From Ditylenchus dipsaci (taxonomy: Eukaryota > Nematoda > Chromadorea > Rhabditida > Anguinidae), in NCBI GenBank assembly GCA_004194705.1, contig SADC01000348.1, positions 124,001 to 188,000 of the forward strand: a stretch of 64,000 nucleotides of DNA, written 5' to 3'. A program made the position numbers and the translations under genes. Positions 33,734-44,227 of this stretch are shown in pieces. The notes below the pieces were generated by a model that searched no databases, was not told the DNA's origin, and was given only the letters and a program-made list of their open reading frames with translations. Every line of letters starts with the position of its first letter. The first letter of the stretch is position 1.

Positions 33734-34555
33734 TAGGGTTGTCGAATCGAGCGCTCGATTTCGAACTTGTCGCTCAAAAGTTTGAAAAATTTCGAATTTC
33801 AAGCGGAAATTTCAAATTTCGAGCGCTCGAAAAAAAAATTTCGAATCATGCTTTCGAATGTCAAGCGCTCGAAAAAAATTTTCGAATTATGCTTTCGAAT
33901 TTCGAGCGCCCATTTTCGAGTTATAGTTTGGAACCTGCAGCACACAAAAAATAATGTAATTGTGAATTTTTCTTGTTTTAGAAAAATGTCAAGCTAAGTT
34001 TGGAAATCGTGTAAGAAAGTCGATGGAAAGGCTATTTGCACTTGTGGTGAAGAGCTTACACTGCCAAAGAGTGGATCAACAACTCATCTTTCGGGTCACC
34101 TGAAATCGGCAAGTCACAAGGAAAAGTTAGCGAACAAAGAATTGGGACCTTCTGAGGCGAAAAAACCCAGAGTGGAGCCGATTGTAACTCTATTCAGTCC
34201 AGGGTATTCCAAGCAGCAGAGCCAGTTATTAACCAACGACATGATTAATTTTATTAAGGATTCTAATTTGACCTTTTCGATCTCAGAGTCTTCGTATCTG
34301 CGCCGTTTGATCAAGCACAACTACGGACAAGCAATGGTAGTTCCTTTTTCTTGGCCGCTTATTTGTTTGGCGTGGTAAAGCGGTCATGTGTGGTCGATTA
34401 ACCATGGTTTCGATTAATTTATTTCTAAAAAATCCATCAATGAGGCGGCGAAGCCGCTGAAAATTTCGAATTTCGAATCGAGCGCTCGAAAATTTTGATT
34501 TTTGAATGTCGAATCAAGCGCTCGACTCGAAAATTTCGAGCGCTCGACAACCCTA
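33734..34555. mobile_element. hAT element (inner) with CGAGCGCTCG repeats
   Basis: Ends TAGGGTTGTCGAATCGAGCG and CGAGCGCTCGACAACCCTA, with a 7-of-8 target duplication (GAAAAAAT/GAAAAATT). Both ends hold clustered palindromes TTCGAGCGCTCGAAA. It lies within the 33552-34583 element, sharing the TAGGGTTGTCGA terminus but using a different subterminal motif. It retains the first coding exon of a transposase. Confidence 0.85.
33998..34353 (+). pseudogene. hAT transposase N-terminus, BED zinc finger (fragment)
   Basis: The frame reads VWKSCKKVDGKAICTCGEEL, then a TTHLSGHLKSASH segment with the histidines of a BED finger, then a linker (GPSEAKKPRVEPI) and an amphipathic region. BED fingers bind the ends of hAT elements. 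An in-frame TAA at 33995-33997 separates it from the likely start ATG at 33986, and the catalytic and dimerisation parts are deleted, so the product is not a working transposase. A probable donor (ATG/GTAGTT) lies near 34336. Confidence 0.75.
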
Positions 34556-34619
34556 GAAAAATTCGAATCGATCGACAACCCTATCCATGAGTCATTTCAT
34601 CCAAAGTAATGAATAGCAA

Positions 34620-34935
34620 CAATCAATTTTTCACCTCCATTTTTTTTTTAAATTTTCTTCTTCTGCTTTGACAGTCTGGCTGCAAATATCATCAGGATTC
34701 CGATTTTGCCTATCGTTTCAGCTAAAGAAAAATTTTTTGACCTTAAAAAGCAAAAACTCTCATTACGTAATGATATTTTCGAAAAAGCATTACGTTAATT
34801 GGAGTTTTTGCTTTTTTAAGGTCAAAAAAACTTTTCTTTCGCTAAAACGATTGGCAAAATCGGAATCCTGACGATATTTGCAGCCAGACAGTCAAAAGAA
34901 AAAAAAATAAAATTTTAAAAATCGAGGTAAAAAAG
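34620..34935. repeat. Palindromic element related to 48452-48881
   Basis: Left arm GACAGTCTGGCTGCAAATATC and right arm with the inverse, centred near 34780, with TTTTTGACCTTAAAAAGCAA pairing inside. The right flank continues (GAGGCAGGAGCGAAC, then TTTTGACTGCAG) as in the complete pogo-ended copy at 48452-48881, but the left terminus is lost. Confidence 0.7.
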
Positions 34936-35149
34936 TTGTCTGACCCGAGGCAGGAGCGAACTTTTAGGGGTTACGCTAATGGGAGTTTTGACTGCAGTGA
35001 AATTTATTGTTATGTGGTCCGAAATTTTGAAAGATCAATTTTAATCCCTTGACCATTGCAGTTGATTCAGTAGTTTTCGCATCCAAATAAATGATTTCTG
35101 GCACTAAACTTTTTTCATAAGCAAGAAACTGGTTCATGTCACTAAATCA

Positions 35150-36690
35150 ATTATTTTTGGCACCACATCTTTATTTCTGGCACTAAATTTATTATTTTCG
35201 GCACTAAATCGGCACGGAGCTCAGCTTGGAGCAGAAAGAATTGACTGAACTGCGATAAATTTTTTAAATTTTTCAAGCAAAAAGCATTTAGGTATGTTTC
35301 TTTCATCGTGTAAACTGGAAAAAGTAGTTTTAAGAAGTGGTTTAAGGTCACTTTTCATAAAAATGAAAGGTGTGGTGTATTCTAAACAAGTACCAAGCAA
35401 CGATTAATTCCACTGGGTGCAAAGATAATGCCGATTTCCGGAAGAAATGATTTGTTAAAGAGTTGGCAAGGTAAGAGTTTCAACTCTTCATCGCAGTTCA
35501 GTCAATTCTTTCTGCTCCAAGCTGATCTCAGTGCCGACATAGTGCCAAAAAATAGATTTAATGCTAGGGTTGTAGAATTCTCCGGAGAAATAAAAAACGG
35601 AGAATTCTTCAAAGAATTCTCCGGAGAATTCTCCGAAAATGAGAGAATTATTAATTTTTATCGAGCTTCGCATTCCAACACCATTTTATTTGCCAACACA
35701 TAACAATTCAATAAACATCATCCGCGAAGAAGTCACTTCCTCTTCGAGGAAGTTCGGAGCGATATTTCCAGTTGCGAAAGCCTACAAAAAGCAAAGTCGA
35801 AGAAGAAAAATTAAGGAAAACAAAGCCTTGTCAGCAAAATGTCCAGCTTTTCTTGATCGTCTTTTAAAGTGCTTTCGAACCAGTGCTTGATTGTTACTGA
35901 ATTTTCTTGAGACGAGATTTCTGTCACTTCTGATAAATTCGGGATCTTCGACTTCGGCGATAAGCTTCGACTTCGACGAGCTGCAGGTCTCTTTGAGAAA
36001 CGATCAATTTGCTTCCTAGCTTCAGAGTCTACCTTGTTGCAGTTCTAAATTTTAACCTGGTTTAGCATCAAGTTTAGCATCTTATACCAAAAACAAATTC
36101 CAAGTGCTTCTCCATTTTAACTGCATATGACTTGTAACGCTTGTTCCAGAACTTGGAGTAGCCCGCGACGACAGCATTTCCATTCTCATTTGTTTCTTGC
36201 TGCTGCTCAAAATAGGTCCAGCACCAAGATAGGCTTTTTCGAGAAGATGTTTATCTGAGAAGATGTTTAACAATAAGTACAGGACGCAACAATTTATGGA
36301 GAAAGCAAAATAAAAGACCGCAATAGCACAAAACACGTCGTAAGTAAATGAGTAGATTGATTTTCTCGCAGCGAGTTTCTCACCAGAAAACTTTTTGCTG
36401 CAATTTAAAATTTTTTATTTCTCCGATTTCTCTTTAACAGAGAAATATGTCGGAGAATTCTGGAGAATTCTCGGAGAATTCTCCGGAGAATTCTCCGAAG
36501 AATTCTTCATTATCCAACCCTATTTAATGCCAAAAGTCAAGATTTGGTACCGAACATCAACATTTAGTGCCATAAATCAAGATTTAGTGCCAAAATTAAT
36601 AGATTTAGTGCCAGAAATCAAGATTTGATGTCAAAATTAATGAATTCAATGTCAGAAATCAAGATTTAATGCCAAAATTGATGGATTTGC
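35150..36690. repeat. AGTGCCAAAAATCAAGATTT repeats, split by an hAT insertion
   Basis: Short units of TTTAGTGCCA-x-AAATCAAGA lie at 35530-35564 and 36523-36690, and in inverted orientation at 35150-35220. TTGGAGCAGAAAGAATTGAC (35225) recurs inverted near 35500, so the units belong to a larger fold-back element. The hAT element 35565-36522 is inserted into one unit. Confidence 0.6.
35565..36522. mobile_element. Non-autonomous hAT with perfect 8-bp target duplication and TCCGGA palindromes
   Basis: TTTAATGC is duplicated exactly at 35557-35564 and 36523-36530. The ends are TAGGGTTGTAGAATTCTCCG and the inverse of TAGGGTTGGATAATGAAG, and both contain clustered AATTCTCCGGAGAATT palindromes. The 700-bp interior includes short open frames (a minus-strand peptide with YSKFWNKRYKSYAVKMEKHL near 36075-36165) of unknown origin, perhaps a transposase or captured gene fragment. 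Confidence 0.9.
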
Positions 36691-37082
36691 CAGAAACCGG
36701 CTTTTTGCTTACAAACAAAATTCAGTTCCAAAAACTATAGATTTAGAGGCGAAAACTAATTATAGTCTTAAAAATATGATTATCTCTCAATCGATTTTTT
36801 TCTATATGTAGTTTGTCATAAAAACAAAAGATTCATCGATTACATTTTGGCCAATTCGTTAGAGGCTAAGAGAAATAGTTGTTGTTTTTCGCAAGCACTC
36901 TGACTGAGTCAGAAGGTGTATCCAAAAGGCAGGCAACAAATAGTATGAAAAGCCCTTAACAAAATTTATTTCCAAATTCCAGATAGAAAAACTGCCACTT
37001 TTCGAGATAGCTTTTTTGTTCTATCTAAAATTTTGAATGTCGATGAATTTTTCACCATTAATATTTTTAGATCATTCCAAAT
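36691..37082. other. No gene seen
   Basis: AT-rich spacer upstream of the TPR gene. A T-rich acceptor-like stretch (ATATTTTTAG at about 37062-37071) lies just before its start codon, so an untranslated 5' exon upstream is possible. Confidence 0.35.
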
Positions 37083-39236
37083 ATGTATGACAGCGACAGT
37101 GATAGAAGTTTGGACGAGGAAGAAATGTTCGCCATGATTTCCGAGCCCGCGACTCTGCGTATAGAATGTGGACGGACAGCAAATCCAGCCAGGGCCAAGC
37201 AACTGCGATTGGATGCCAATAAGTGTTTTGAGAAGGGAAATTTTGAGGAGGCAGTGAAACTCTATTCGGCATCATTAGCCAACCACCAGACTTCAGTGAC
37301 CTTTTCCAACCGGGCTCAGGCCTACTTGAATTTGAATAAGTGAGTTTTCTTCAAAAAACAAAGGGTTTCAAATGTTTTTAAACTACTGAAAATGCTGTAA
37401 ATACTTTTTTATAGGGGGAAAAGTCCATCCTACACCTTTTTTCGTCTTTTTAGATCGGCTCAAAAGACCATACTTGTGATGACAATGAGAATTTGGCAAA
37501 TCAAAATGCGCGCGGGACACTTTTTACGCCAAACACACTTTTTGAGACAATAATCGGTAATAAACATAACCGGTCCCCCCAGGATCGGACCTACTCGGTT
37601 ATATTACCCCCCACCTCCCGAATCAAGATTTTTAGGAGTGGTCAAAACTCCCTTTTAAAGGACCATAGCCGTCGACGACACGAGAATTTCAAATGTTTGA
37701 ATTCGTGCGGGACAGTTCTCTTTCGTCTTTCATTGTACTCTTTTGAGACATTTGAAGCAAGTCAAAAGAGTACACTGCGAGACGAAAGAGAACTGTCCCG
37801 CGCAAGTTCAAACATTCGAAATTCTCGTTGTCGGCGACGGCTACGGTCCTTTCAGTAATAATTTTGCCATAAAGTGACCAGAAAAGTCATTTTCAAAGGA
37901 ATTAAGGGCTGTATTGGGCGAAACTACCCAACTGACAGCCTTTTTTGGGTTTTTTTTCAAAATTTTATTAAAGCTCCTCGATTTTGTAAGCAAAAGTTTC
38001 CGGAAAGTCACCCCGAGTACTAAAATCTCATCTTAATTCCGTATCGATGAAATCAGATCGAAAAAAAATTTAAGCTGAGTGAATAAGTGAATATATATAA
38101 AAACAACTTTTTCTTTATCGTTTTTAGTGTATAAAAATTACTTAGTAGTATAAGCACTATTCACAGTTGACCAAAAAAGCCCCCTCCCCTAAAGTTAACA
38201 AGTGCCGTAAAACGACCATGCTCTACAAGATGGCACCATCCGAATTGGTGTGTTGAAGTTCACAGTTCCCGCCTTTATCCGCGAAAACTAAATCATGTTT
38301 TAAGGCAAAAAGAAGCTCTAGCGGATGCCAGAAAGGCTGTCAAATTGGACTGTGACAATCTCAAGGCTCACTTCCGAATGGCTAGTGCTTTTGCTAATCT
38401 TGGCAGAGATTCGGAGGCTATTCGCCAACTTCAGATCTGCATGAAATTTCAAGACATTTCTGAAGTTAACTATAAGAATTTTCAGCAGCTCTATAAGGAA
38501 GTTAAGCAGGTGAAAAGCAAATATGCAGCATCATAATAGATATTTATTCACATATTTGCAGGATTATTTGGCGGTCATGGAAGTGCCCAATTGGATGACT
38601 TTTTTTGAGTTCAAACTGAATCTTACTAAACCAGAAATCAGCGTTGTAGGCTTCGATCCACCAAATTCTTTTATGGAAATAGATGCAGAGCTTCAAAAAT
38701 GCCACACTCAAATTGACAAGGTGATATTTGAGGACTCAGTCTTCAAGCAAAACGTACACAAACCCTTCGAAAAATATGATCCAATCTGCTTTACTGGTTG
38801 CCTTCTCTTAGACAAGATGGACATTAGTGACATGGGAAAAAGCACCTTCGAGAAACTGTTTTCCGAGTATCTCAGTCCCAGAAGCTTGCACTTGACCAAA
38901 ATGAAGGGACTGAACGGTGTGTTCTTCTGTGAATCTCTCAACAACCTTTCGGGTTTGCAAAATTGCGTGAAGATTTCTGCTGAATGGTGCCATGACTTTG
39001 AAGTGATTGATGTGGATCAAGTGATCACATTTCTGTCCAACAAGTGTCCTTTTAGACGTGTATTTATCGTCAGTTTTGACCATTTGGGCATGACTTTTGA
39101 TAAACTTTTTGAAAAGTTCCAACAGGTAGACGAAAATTGGCTTTCTTCCACGATGGGCTGTTTTATCGCCTTAGTACAGGGCTGCCATATGTTTTTTCTA
39201 AAAAGATTTGTCCTTTTTGAAATTTTAGCTATTTAA
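37083..39236 (+). CDS. TPR-repeat protein with an unclassified C-terminal domain
   Basis: Exons 37083-37339, 38305-38509 and 38562-39236 join in phase. After an acidic start (MYDSDSDRSLDEEEMF) come at least two tetratricopeptide repeats: ANKCFEKGNFEEAVKLYSAS with SVTFSNRAQAYLNL, then KEALADARKAVKLDCDN with KAHFRMASAFANLGRDSEAI. This is the arrangement of STI1/RPAP3-type co-chaperones that bind the C-terminus of Hsp70/Hsp90, but I cannot say whether the clamp residues are all kept. The third exon encodes about 200 residues that faintly recall nematode F-box-associated domains (low confidence). The frame stops at 39234-39236, exactly where a transposon begins, so the original 3' end may be lost. 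The 965-nt first intron contains fold-back DNA. Confidence 0.7.
37656..37852. repeat. Near-perfect palindrome in the TPR-gene intron
   Basis: Left arm AAAGGACCATAGCCGTCGAC and right arm GTCGGCGACGGCTACGGTCC TTT pair over about 95 nt, including GGGACAGTTCTCTTTCGTCT and its exact inverse, around a 10-nt centre near 37754. In the pre-mRNA it would form a very stable hairpin. Confidence 0.85.
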
Positions 39237-39360
39237 AGGACCATTAGACTTAGATATCCGTTTTTTCCATGAGCTAAATTTAAAGGGTTAAAAATGCCTT
39301 TGAAAGTATATTGTCTTATTGAAAATCTATAGGTTTATAAAAGATTCAGTTGTGTATTAT

Positions 39361-39640
39361 ACGTGCTGGTGTAGTGGGTAGCACAGGCATATCCAGAAAA
39401 AAATTTTCGGAGGGGGGGGGGGTGCTAAAGCCCCAAAAAGGTCATTTTACCTACACCTTTTTCGACTTCTATGGTGTTTTTACAAGGAAATAAAAAATTT
39501 CAGGGAGCGGGGAGGGGGGGGGCGGTCTAAAGCCCGGTTAGCCGCCCCCCTCCCTGGATACGTGCCTGTTGGGTAATGAGTTACTGCCACGGTGATGCTC
39601 TCGAGTTCGACTCCGACCATTTGCTTTTTATTTTTTATAT
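39361..39640 (+). repeat. tRNA-derived SINE interrupted by a MITE
   Basis: TGGTGTAGTGGGTAGCAC resembles a pol III A box and GAGTTCGACTCC a B box, typical of tRNA-derived SINEs. The two are separated by an insertion at 39381-39570 that is absent from the inverted copy at 41033-41105. Confidence 0.6.
39381..39570. mobile_element. MITE inserted in a SINE, GGGTA target duplication
   Basis: GGGTA is present at 39376-39380 and 39571-39575, and the uninterrupted SINE copy on the other arm has it once. Ends GCACAGGCATATCCAG and CTGGATACGTGCCTGTT are inverted. Interior G-rich and C-rich runs resemble the element at 41290-42046. Confidence 0.7.
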
Positions 39641-39870
39641 TTTTTGTTTGGGGTTTTTTGCTTTGTTGTGTTCTTTCATGTGTTTTTAACATTCAAATTT
39701 TTTCACTGAAAATGTGTTTATAAAGTATTAACTTAATTTAAACTTTAAACTGCTCGTTGTGAACTTTCATTATGCTTCACTCAATTTTTCGATAGGAATC
39801 ATGTCATTCAAAATTTGCATTTTGTCATTTCTAACTAATAAAACCGATAGCAATTAAATTGCATACAAAA

Positions 39871-40938
39871 GGGGTACACCCCGTTTGTGACTAAAACCGT
39901 TTGTGTCTAAACCGTTTGTGTCTAAGGCCGTTTGTGTCTAATTTTTTACATAACCTAATTCATTTTTATTGACTTTTTTCATCATTAAACCACATTCAAC
40001 TCCTGATATAGTGACACTTCGTGACACCTTCAATATAGTGACACCTTATTGTCGGCTAACACACAGGTGTTGGTACTCAGATAATGGTCCTCAGGCAGCT
40101 GTTCCCGAATAATGCCACCTCGGTGCTGGTACTCATGTAGCGGTATTCTGGGGCGCTAAGCGAATCGACCCTCATCCCGTATTGGTCCATACACGAATTG
40201 ATCCATACTTTTAAAATTCGTGCATTGAGAATTTTTTTTGTCTGAACCAACCTAACCAGCCGGTCGTCCACTTGGAGCGACTTTTTTTTTCGAATTTTTG
40301 GGTATTAAAACTTCTTTTCTGGACTAACTCGGGTATGCTGAGAATGGTTTGATAGTAGTAAAATGGCATTTCGTCAGGTATTTTTTTGGTATTAGGAAAT
40401 AATTGATTTTACAAAAACTCGATTATACCGAAACTAAAAAAAAACCATACAAAACGGCATTCTACCAATATCAAACCAAATTCAGCATGCCCAAATTAGT
40501 CCAGAAAATAAAGTTTGGAACTTAAAAAACGAAAAAAAAAAATTTGAGCCAAGTGGATGACCACTTGGCTTAGTTGGTTCTGACTTGAAAATATAAATTC
40601 CCACAAAATTTTGTTTGGTGTAGTTTTGGATGGTTTCGGGTGGTTTTTGTTGGTTTTAAGTGTGTTGGGTACTTTTAGTTGGGTTTGGAGGTTTTGGGTG
40701 TCTTGAGGTGATTTTGAGTGGTTTAGGGTAGTTCAGACACATTCTAAAATTTTTCGAAAAAACAGCAGGGGACCAAAGCAACTTTTGAATAAAAAAAATT
40801 GACGAAACGTCTATTTACCGTAATTCAGATTGCGAGGGTGAGGGTAGGAGTGCACAATACAAATGAATTAGGTTATGTAAAAATTAGACACAAACGGCTT
40901 TAGACACAAACGTTTTTATACACAAACGTCCGTGTCCC
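39871..40938. mobile_element. Nested inverted-repeat element, GTTTGTGTCTAA ends
   Basis: Ends GGGGTACACCCCGTTTGTG and CAAACGTCCGTGTCCC, followed inward by three GTTTGTGTCTAA units on the left and three inverted units on the right, then TACATAACCTAATTCAT and its inverse. TACAAAA is duplicated on both flanks (39864-39870, 40939-40945). The centre contains GT-rich sequence (GGTGGTTTTTGTTGG-like) and no transposase. Confidence 0.75.
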
Positions 40939-41032
40939 TACAAAAAGCAGTTGAAGGTTAAAAACGCATTGAAGAACACAGCAAACCGAAAATCCCAAAC
41001 GAAAAAATACAAAACAACAAAACCGGATCCAT

Positions 41033-41105
41033 GGTGTGGGGGGCGTCGGACTCAAGAGCATCACCATGGCAATAACTTACTACCCACTACTCCACCACGT
41101 CACAT
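41033..41105 (-). repeat. tRNA-derived SINE, uninterrupted copy
   Basis: Reverse strand reads GGAGTAGTGGGTAGTAAGTT then TGATGCTCTTGAGTCCGACG, matching the left-arm SINE without the MITE. The B box is weaker (GAGTCCGACGCC). Confidence 0.55.
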
Positions 41106-41289
41106 ACGTGACCGTATCTTTAATGAACCTTTATTTTTTTAAAGACTATATACTTTCAATACATTGAGCTCAGGAAAAAAACGGATGTCTAAGTCTAATA
41201 ATGATTTTCGAAGAGCTGTCAGATGGTATATAAAGTTTTTCCATAGCTCACGGACACTATCTGAGGTCCCCTTCTAAGGCGAACAACCA

Positions 41290-42046
41290 GAGGCGTAGCC
41301 AGAAAAATCTGACGGGAGGGCCTAAAGACCCCCCCCCCGACCGAGAGGTCATTTTCCCTGCACCGTTTTCTATTTTTATAGTGTTTTTAATAAACAATTT
41401 TTTTCAAAAAATCTGACGGGGGGGGCTATAGCCATACTTGCACAGCCAAAAAAATTGGCGCCGGGTGCCGACCAGGGCGCCGGTCTTTAAAAAAACGGCG
41501 CCGGGCGCCGGAAATCGGCGCCTTTGGCGCCGGCGCCCTTTTTGTGAAAAATTGGCGCCGGGCGCCATTGACAAAAAAGTTGGCATTGGCGCGAAAAATG
41601 TGAAAAATTGTAAGTAAAAACACAAGAAAGTAGCTATGCGAATTATTTATTTTAAAGTACGTGTCAGAACCGGGCGCCGAAGTGTATCAAAATCGGCACC
41701 GGCCGCCGAACCGGACGCCCGGTGTAAAATTCAACTCTGCGAAATCTGAAATTTTTTGAGCGAACCAAAGCTGTATGTGTCATATAAGCTAAAAAGGCCA
41801 AAAAAAATCAGTACAAAACACAGTTTAAAAAGCCTACTTCTATAATTTAAAAAGTTATGAAAAAGCACGGAAAAAAGGGCGCCGGCGCCAGACTACGCAA
41901 TTTTCAAAATCGGCGCCAGGCGCCGGCGCTGGCGCCGGCGTCTCAATTTTTTCAAAATTTTCCGGGCGCACACCGGCGCCGGCGCCAGCGCCGGCGCCCT
42001 TGCAAGTAGCCCCCTCAGCCCCCCTCCCCTCCCCCGCTACGCCCAT
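41290..42046. mobile_element. GGCGTAGC-ended element interrupted by a GC-rich hAT
   Basis: Ends AGGCGTAGCCAGAAAAATCT and CCCCGCTACGCCCA are short inverted repeats. The interior has long G and C runs like those at 39400-39550. A GC-rich hAT-type element occupies 41433-42008. Confidence 0.55.
41433..42008. mobile_element. GC-rich non-autonomous hAT
   Basis: Left end CATACTTGCACAGCC, right end inverse of CTACTTGCAAGGGCGCC. Same family type as 32323-32708: an AT-rich centre between blocks of GGCGCCGGCG palindromes. The flanks (CTATAGCC/AAGTAGCC) are a possible deg enerate 8-bp duplication. Long frames here are repeat translations. Confidence 0.65.
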
Positions 42047-42835
42047 GCAAACAACGCCCATCATGGAATAGGGCGCAAAAGTTGCCCGAAAGTGCAACAA
42101 TTAACTATGTTCATACTTGCTTAGAACCTTCTCAACCAGAAGCAGCCGGTAAATTTTACGTTTAGAGTATCATGCAAGATAAAGACTGACTTGCCTGCAG
42201 ATGGCCGATTTTGTAATGATTCTACTCAACATGTGTTGACAATGACTACTGAAAGACACAAAAAGTTTTTCAACATCAAAGTGGTTTTGATTCGTCAGCG
42301 CGTTTTGTAGTTCATTGGCTTTTAATTAGTGTTTCTTTGAAATTTTGTCACTAGTGGCGAATACCGCCCCTCCTCCCTTGCCCTAAAATCTGACGTAGAA
42401 CAACATGTTTAGACTTAGGCTCGGGTAGGCCAGCGTACGGAAGTTGTGACTAATAAATGATTTACACATTTTATGGGGTCTGGGACATATTTTTGGGTAC
42501 CCACTACTTAAGTTTTTAAAGGAAATTCTCGGGCGAAGGGGGGGGTGTATTCGCTACTGAGATCGAAATCTTTTAGCCTTATATTTTATATGTTTCATGT
42601 GATAAACAAATTTTTGGTTGATAAGAAAAGACAAAAAGAGGAAATCTTTGTAGAAACAGCAACCAAAAATTATGGAAAAGAATAAAGGACGATAAGGAAT
42701 TTTCGGCCTTATTCCGAAAAAGGGCGTTTTTGATGTTTTGGTTCCGCTGCTGTTTTAGGATTAGGCAAGGGTTGGCCAGTGTATGGATGATATCATCAGC
42801 ATATGAGTCTAAGATTTGTTTAAGTGCATCTTAAC

Positions 42836-43981
42836 TAGGGTTGGAATATGACCGGTCATTTTAAAATCCGGTTATATTCTATTTCAACTTTTAATTTTTA
42901 TCGCCAAAAAACTTTGAAAGTCAGTCATAACCAAACAGAACATCATTTTTAATATTAACAATAGTTTCTTTAATAGTTACTTTCACTGGTTTTTTCATTT
43001 GTTGTGCGTTTCTGGCCGGCTTGAACAGACTACTCATTCAAGGCGAAAACACAATGAGTAGGCTATTTGCGGATGCTAAACCAGACTTTAAACTCGGAAA
43101 TAGCCATAACTTTTTTTAAATTCTTAAAAAGTTTGTATTAGTGCCATTTTGTAGCTGAGATTCAGCGCTACCAGATGAGCTATTGATAGAGTATATGCTG
43201 TTCAAAAAATTAAATAAAAAAGGAAGACTCCGCACTCAAATTTGAGTCAGAATTCTCGGGCGGATTCTTAACATTTCATCGGATAATTTGAAGAAATTTA
43301 TGCTCAACCAATAGTTCATTTGATAGCGCTAAACCTCAACTGTATGATGTGAGAACCTAAATAAGGAACTGGACAAAAAAACTATACCAACCGAATAATT
43401 TGGGAAAACAGTAAAAAAGCGAGGATTCTGTTCCGCAGATTCTTAGTGAGTAGTCTGTTTTAACATCCGCAAACAGACTCCTTATTGTGGATGCGCTTTT
43501 AAAGTATGATGTTGTGTTTGATGCAGTTAACTGTGTGGTGTAGATTCTCGGGTTCCTTACTACTTCGAAAATATATTTGATACCAACTATAAGACTTAAC
43601 TGTAACTTTTACAGTTAAATTTGACAGTTGAGTTTTACAGCTGAGAATAATTTGCGAGGACTTTTTTTGGCAAAAAGAGTCTTTTTATCACCCTAAAATT
43701 GTTTTGCCTCTGAAATAAAGCTTTGTCCGATTCGCTAAGCAAGATTGCAAGAAAAATCGCAATATTTCTGGCACTTACACGAACAGTAAGATGACTGACT
43801 TAATTGTTCGTCAATATTTGTGGAATTTCTCGTATATTATACGAGAAATTCGGAAGGAACTTCAGCATCGGTTTCTATTTCTCAAGAAAAAATGAGAAAA
43901 TGACCAAAAATAAAAGAAAATGACCAACCCGTGGTCATATGACCAGAAAATAACCGGACATATGACCGCGGCTCAATCCTA
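42836..43981. mobile_element. hAT-like element with TATGACCGGTCAT motifs
   Basis: Left end TAGGGTTGGAATATGACCGG, right end CATATGACCGCGGCTCAATCCTA. Subterminal CATATGACC motifs occur at both ends. The interior includes inverted pieces (GTAGGCTATTTGCGGATG and its inverse). A fragment of the same right end is at about 48913-48930. No target duplication is evident. Confidence 0.55.
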
Positions 43982-44227
43982 GTCAAAATTTCAAAAATTT
44001 GAAATTGTCGCCTTTTGATTTTGTGAAGTTGAGAAAGGCTCTATATTGAAGCAAATAAAAAAGGGAACTAATCACACAGGGCTCACTAACACAGGGTTCA
44101 CTAATCCTAACATATGCTGGTCAACCCTTGCCTAAGTCTAAAAAGTCACAGAAAACACGGCAGAATAATTATTTGCCTCTTACTTGGGGATAAGTAATTA
44201 CAATCAGTCTTGGGCACGCCTGGATTT
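43982..44227. other. No gene seen
   Basis: Contains a short dispersed sequence (AACATATGCTGGTCAACCCT) that recurs at about 49027 and, diverged, inverted in KDM4 intron sequence near 17990-18030. Confidence 0.35.

Larger units (their letters stand above)
33552..34583. mobile_element. hAT element (outer) with ATCGAT-type subterminal repeats
   Basis: Ends TAGGGTTGTCGATCGATT and AATCGATCGACAACCCTA are perfect inverted repeats. Its left part is packed with TCGATTATCGAAAATTTCGA-like palindromes. Flanks contain TCCATAAG (33541) and TCCATGAG (34584), probably a diverged 8-bp target duplication with three extra bases on the left. A second hAT family is inserted inside it. Confidence 0.75.
39240..41203. 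mobile_element. Composite fold-back element carrying SINEs and a nested transposon
   Basis: Outer ends pair: CATTAGACTTAGATATCCG on the left and its near-exact inverse at about 41180-41203. Further in, both arms carry a tRNA-derived SINE in opposite orientation (39361-39640, 41033-41105), and the middle holds a separate 1068-bp element (39871-40938) with its own ends. A small MITE has entered the left SINE. Arms diverge by several per cent, so the structure is older than the 17-29 kb duplication. Confidence 0.75.

Noticed and set aside
41404..42100. GC-rich overlapping frames
   Set aside because: Lie within the GGCGCCGGCG repeats of a non-autonomous hAT.
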